Notes under the pieces: model-generated
The model's database searches: none
What the model saw: the letters and a program-made list of their open reading frames with translations, nothing else
Told to the model about the DNA's origin: nothing
Source: Bacteroidota bacterium
Lineage (GTDB): Bacteria > Bacteroidota > Bacteroidia > Palsa-948
DNA: 35,085 bases
Direction of reading: 5' to 3'
Assembly: GCA_003164895.1 (NCBI GenBank)
Contig: PLUL01000029.1
Span: forward strand, 1 to 35,085
Shown here: positions 32,319-35,085 of the stretch, in pieces
Numbering within the stretch: the first letter of the stretch is position 1
Layout: each line of letters begins with the position of its first letter
Position numbers and translations under genes: made by a program

Positions 32319-35085
32319 ATGAGATTATTTACCCCCATAATTTGTTTGTTTTTTCTTTTTACGATTATCGAGTTGTGTAATGTTAAGCCGACTTTTTCTC
32401 AAATTCCTCAATCTGTCAAACAGAAAACTTCTTCCAAGTGGTCTGTCAATCCTTTTGAGCAAAAGGTTTTTGTAGAGAATAAAGGTCAGTTCAATGAAAA
32501 CACAGAGGTGAATAATGAAATTTTATTTCACGCAGTAAGCGGAGGAGTGAATATCTATTTTACAAAACAAGGCATTGTGTATCGTCATGATGAGATAATT
32601 CCAAAGAAAAAAAATGATGATGCAGATGACAAGGACGAGGATGAAAATGAAGAAAGAAAAGTTGAGTTGATTCCACATACTTTATCGGCACAATGGATCG
32701 GAAGTAATTCTTCAGTCGAAGTTACAGCAGAAGATAAAGTTTCTTTCTATTACACTTATTCGTTCGATCCTAAAAAAGAAAAAGAAGGAATAAAAGCAAG
32801 TGCTTATAAAAAAATAATTTACCACAATCTTTATCCGAACATTGATGTGGAATATATTTTGCCGGAAGATAAAAAAGGAATTAAATATTCCTTGGTTCTG
32901 CATCCGGGCGCAAATCCGAGTGATATAAAAATGAAATGGGATGGTGAAAAAATCTCTCAAGATGCATCAGGTAATATTGTTGTAAAAAGTTCATTCGGAG
33001 AATTTATTGATCATGCTCCAACAACTTATTATTCGGATGGTGGTTCGGTGGCTTCTTCCTTTGCAATAGAAAATGGCATCACCGCTTTTAAACTTTCAAA
33101 CTTTGACAACTCTCGCACTATTATCATTGACCCATGGACAAGCAGCCCAACCTTTTCTACAAATCAGGCATTTGATGTAAATTATGATTTTGCAGGAAAT
33201 GTATATGCGTATGGGTCGAGTGGCACATATCAGTTGGTAAAATTTAATAGTGCTGGAGTTCTGCAATGGGTTTTTAGTGCTACTTCTGTCAGTGCAAACG
33301 GATATTATGGTGCTTTTGCTGTGGATGGCACAAGTGGTAGAAGTTATCTGGGTGAAGGATATAACGGATCAGGTGCACAGATTGCCAAAGTAAATACACT
33401 TGGTTCTCAGATCGGACTTTATACTGGTAATTCGCAAATGCTTGAATTATGGAGAATGGCGTATAATTATTGTAATGGAACAATTATTTGTGCCGGAGGT
33501 GGAACTTCAACACCTTCGCATCAGTCTTTTATACTTGATACAAATCTTGTAACCATTACACCTGTTCAGGTTGTAAGTACACTGCCTGATATTGATGCTG
33601 CATTACTATCTACTGATAGATACAGTAATTTTAGTTTTATTCTTTTTGCCCGAATATATAGTGGCAGTCAACCTACATTAGATAATTTATTGGTGAAATG
33701 TCCTTTGCCAGGGTTAATTCCAACTACATGGGGAACACTTACTGGTCATACATTTGTGGAAGTGTCGAGTGTAACTTATACTGGTGGAGGAGCTGGATGG
33801 GATCCCAACGGATTTAATGGCTTGGCTGTAAGTCCAAATTTTGTTTACACATATGATGGAGGATTAATAAAAAAATGGAACAAAACTTCTGGAGCTTTTG
33901 TTTCAAGTTTGTCTGTATCGGGTACACTATTCAGTTGGGGTGGATTGGATGTGGATGAATGCGATAACCTATATGTTGGAGTTCAAAGCGCAATAAATGT
34001 CTATGATGTAAACTGGGCACCTGTTACTACCTATCCTGTTTCAAATACCATTTATGATTTAAAACTTTCCGGCAGCAAACTTTACGCATGTGGCAATGGA
34101 TTTGTATCTGAAATTGATTTAACAGCCGCCACTCATACTCTTACAGCCACTTCGGCTACCTGCGCTCAATGTAATGGAACAGCTACGGCACCGTCGTGCA
34201 GCAGCACCGGATTTTCTTATTCATGGAATCCAGGAGGGCAAACCACACAAACTGCTACCGGCTTATGTCCTGGAACTTATACGGTAACTGTATCTACCAA
34301 CTGCGCAAGAGCTTTTGCCGATACTGTTACAATTAAAAATACAAATATTATTCCTGTAAGTTTTACTTACACGAATGTATGTATAGGTCAGTCCACAACA
34401 TTTGTTGATAACACACCTGCCACCAGTGGAACCATGTCGAGTTGGACTTGGAATTTTGGAGATGGAAATACTTCCAATGTGCAAAACCCTTCGCATACAT
34501 ATTCTGCTTCGGGTACATTTTCTGTAACAATGAATGCTTCATCCACGTTGGGATGTTCAGGCACTATCACAAACACCGTTACGGTTAATTCTCTACCTGT
34601 TTCTAACTTCAGTGCTACAACAGTTTGTTTAAGAGATACTACACGATTCACCGATTTATCTACCGGAGCATTATCGTGGAATTGGAATTTTGGTAATGGA
34701 AATACATCTGTTCTGCAAAATCCGCCCAACACATATTCTGTTTCCGGAACTTATAGTGTTTCGCTCATTACTACAACTGCAAACGGATGTAAAGATACTA
34801 CCGTGATTCCTGTAACGGTAAATCCGTTGCCCATAGCTAATTTTACTACAACTCCTGTATGTTTAAATACGCCACCTATGACATTCACGAATCAGTCAAC
34901 AGGAGCAACTCAATGGAATTGGAATTTTGGTGATGCAAGTCCGAATTCAACCCTGCAAAGTCCTACACATAATTATGCAGCTGCAGGTAATTATTCCGTT
35001 ACACTCATTGCTACAACTGCAAATGGATGTAACGATACAACGAGCCTGAGTATTACCGTCAACGCGTTACCTATTCCAAAGTTTA
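32319..35085 (+). CDS. Large secreted PKD-repeat protein with N-terminal DUF7948-like domain (5' part only)
   Basis: The reading frame is open from ATG 32319 to the window edge (922 codons, one base over), so the gene is cut by the window. After a signal-peptide-like N-terminus (LFTPIICLFFLFTII), residues about 48-260 match the domain that opens many T9SS-associated PKD proteins: FVENKGQFNEN, ILFHAVSGGVNIYFT, YHNLYPNIDVEYIL and IIDPWTSSPTF. A propeller-like region follows to about 600, then a SprB-like module (ATSATCAQCNGTAT...GLCPGTYTVTV). At least three PKD repeats come next, with WTWNFGDGN or WNWNFG cores and ANGC...DTT ends. A C-terminal sorting or gliding-type domain is expected beyond the edge. 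It is preceded by a 201-base gap with no clear promoter. Confidence 0.88.
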   Translation, partial: MRLFTPIICLFFLFTIIELCNVKPTFSQIPQSVKQKTSSKWSVNPFEQKVFVENKGQFNENTEVNNEILFHAVSGGVNIYFTKQGIVYRHDEIIPKKKNDDADDKDEDENEERKVELIPHTLSAQWIGSNSSVEVTAEDKVSFYYTYSFDPKKEKEGIKASAYKKIIYHNLYPNIDVEYILPEDKKGIKYSLVLHPGANPSDIKMKWDGEKISQDASGNIVVKSSFGEFIDHAPTTYYSDGGSVASSFAIENGITAFKLSNFDNSRTIIIDPWTSSPTFSTNQAFDVNYDFAGNVYAYGSSGTYQLVKFNSAGVLQWVFSATSVSANGYYGAFAVDGTSGRSYLGEGYNGSGAQIAKVNTLGSQIGLYTGNSQMLELWRMAYNYCNGTIICAGGGTSTPSHQSFILDTNLVTITPVQVVSTLPDIDAALLSTDRYSNFSFILFARIYSGSQPTLDNLLVKCPLPGLIPTTWGTLTGHTFVEVSSVTYTGGGAGWDPNGFNGLAVSPNFVYTYDGGLIKKWNKTSGAFVSSLSVSGTLFSWGGLDVDECDNLYVGVQSAINVYDVNWAPVTTYPVSNTIYDLKLSGSKLYACGNGFVSEIDLTAATHTLTATSATCAQCNGTATAPSCSSTGFSYSWNPGGQTTQTATGLCPGTYTVTVSTNCARAFADTVTIKNTNIIPVSFTYTNVCIGQSTTFVDNTPATSGTMSSWTWNFGDGNTSNVQNPSHTYSASGTFSVTMNASSTLGCSGTITNTVTVNSLPVSNFSATTVCLRDTTRFTDLSTGALSWNWNFGNGNTSVLQNPPNTYSVSGTYSVSLITTTANGCKDTTVIPVTVNPLPIANFTTTPVCLNTPPMTFTNQSTGATQWNWNFGDASPNSTLQSPTHNYAAAGNYSVTLIATTANGCNDTTSLSITVNALPIPKF

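Overview
The window is chromosomal DNA from a member of the Bacteroidota. It is AT-rich. Several secreted proteins carry PKD/Ig-like repeats, and two end in a type IX secretion (T9SS) type A C-terminal domain. Promoter-like elements fit the Bacteroidota -7 consensus TAnnTTTG. MlaD-type, FtsB/DivIC-type, EtfAB and pyruvate dehydrogenase E1-beta genes of Bacteroidota type are present. Superoxide dismutase, ETF and pyruvate dehydrogenase suggest respiratory metabolism. I saw no rRNA, tRNA, CRISPR array, transposase or phage gene.

Layout. (1) 173-7639: two stop-to-start adjacent genes for large secreted proteins. The first is a 1908-residue T9SS cargo with a beta-helix interrupted by about 250 residues of Gly/Cys-rich sequence. 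The second has similar domains but no sorting domain. (2) 7747-9033: an exported protein of a family often called 'asparagine synthetase B' that looks more like a class I glutamine-amidotransferase-like fold. (3) 15106 down to 9092, minus strand: a compact six-gene operon of MlaD-type protein, membrane 4Fe-4S protein, HAD-like phosphatase, CCG-domain Fe-S protein, a small conserved protein and an outer-membrane porin. The two Fe-S proteins together look like a split version of the membrane ETF:menaquinone oxidoreductase. (4) 16547 down to 15183: a cystathionine beta-synthase-type PLP enzyme. (5) 16676-23343: a seven-gene, mostly overlapping glycan operon with two methyltransferases, a GT2, a GDP-mannose hydrolase-like Nudix protein, a GNAT acetyltransferase, a DegT aminotransferase and a GT39-like membrane glycosyltransferase. 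It looks like a surface-polysaccharide amino-sugar cassette. (6) 27466 down to 23383, minus strand: EtfB, EtfA, a bifunctional-nuclease-family protein, a biotin carrier protein, a twin-arginine superoxide dismutase and TatA. (7) 27594-29267: a seven-repeat beta-propeller T9SS cargo. (8) 29268-29947: a gene-free stretch filled largely by a 19-unit, perfectly phased 21-bp tandem array. (9) 29948-32117: pyruvate dehydrogenase E1 beta, FtsB/DivIC-like protein and an L,D-transpeptidase-fold protein. (10) 32319 to the window end: the first 922 codons of another large PKD-repeat secreted protein.

How parts may work together (inference): ETF collects electrons from acyl-CoA or other dehydrogenases, and the split Fe-S/membrane pair could pass them to menaquinone. 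TatA could help export the folded superoxide dismutase encoded beside it. The glycan operon and the T9SS cargoes both shape the cell surface. No strongly supported new defence or mobile system is visible. The least explained items are the 21-bp array, the two mobile-looking palindromes (one inside a coding sequence, one inside the etf operon), the exported GATase-like protein and the composition of the mlaD-to-porin operon.
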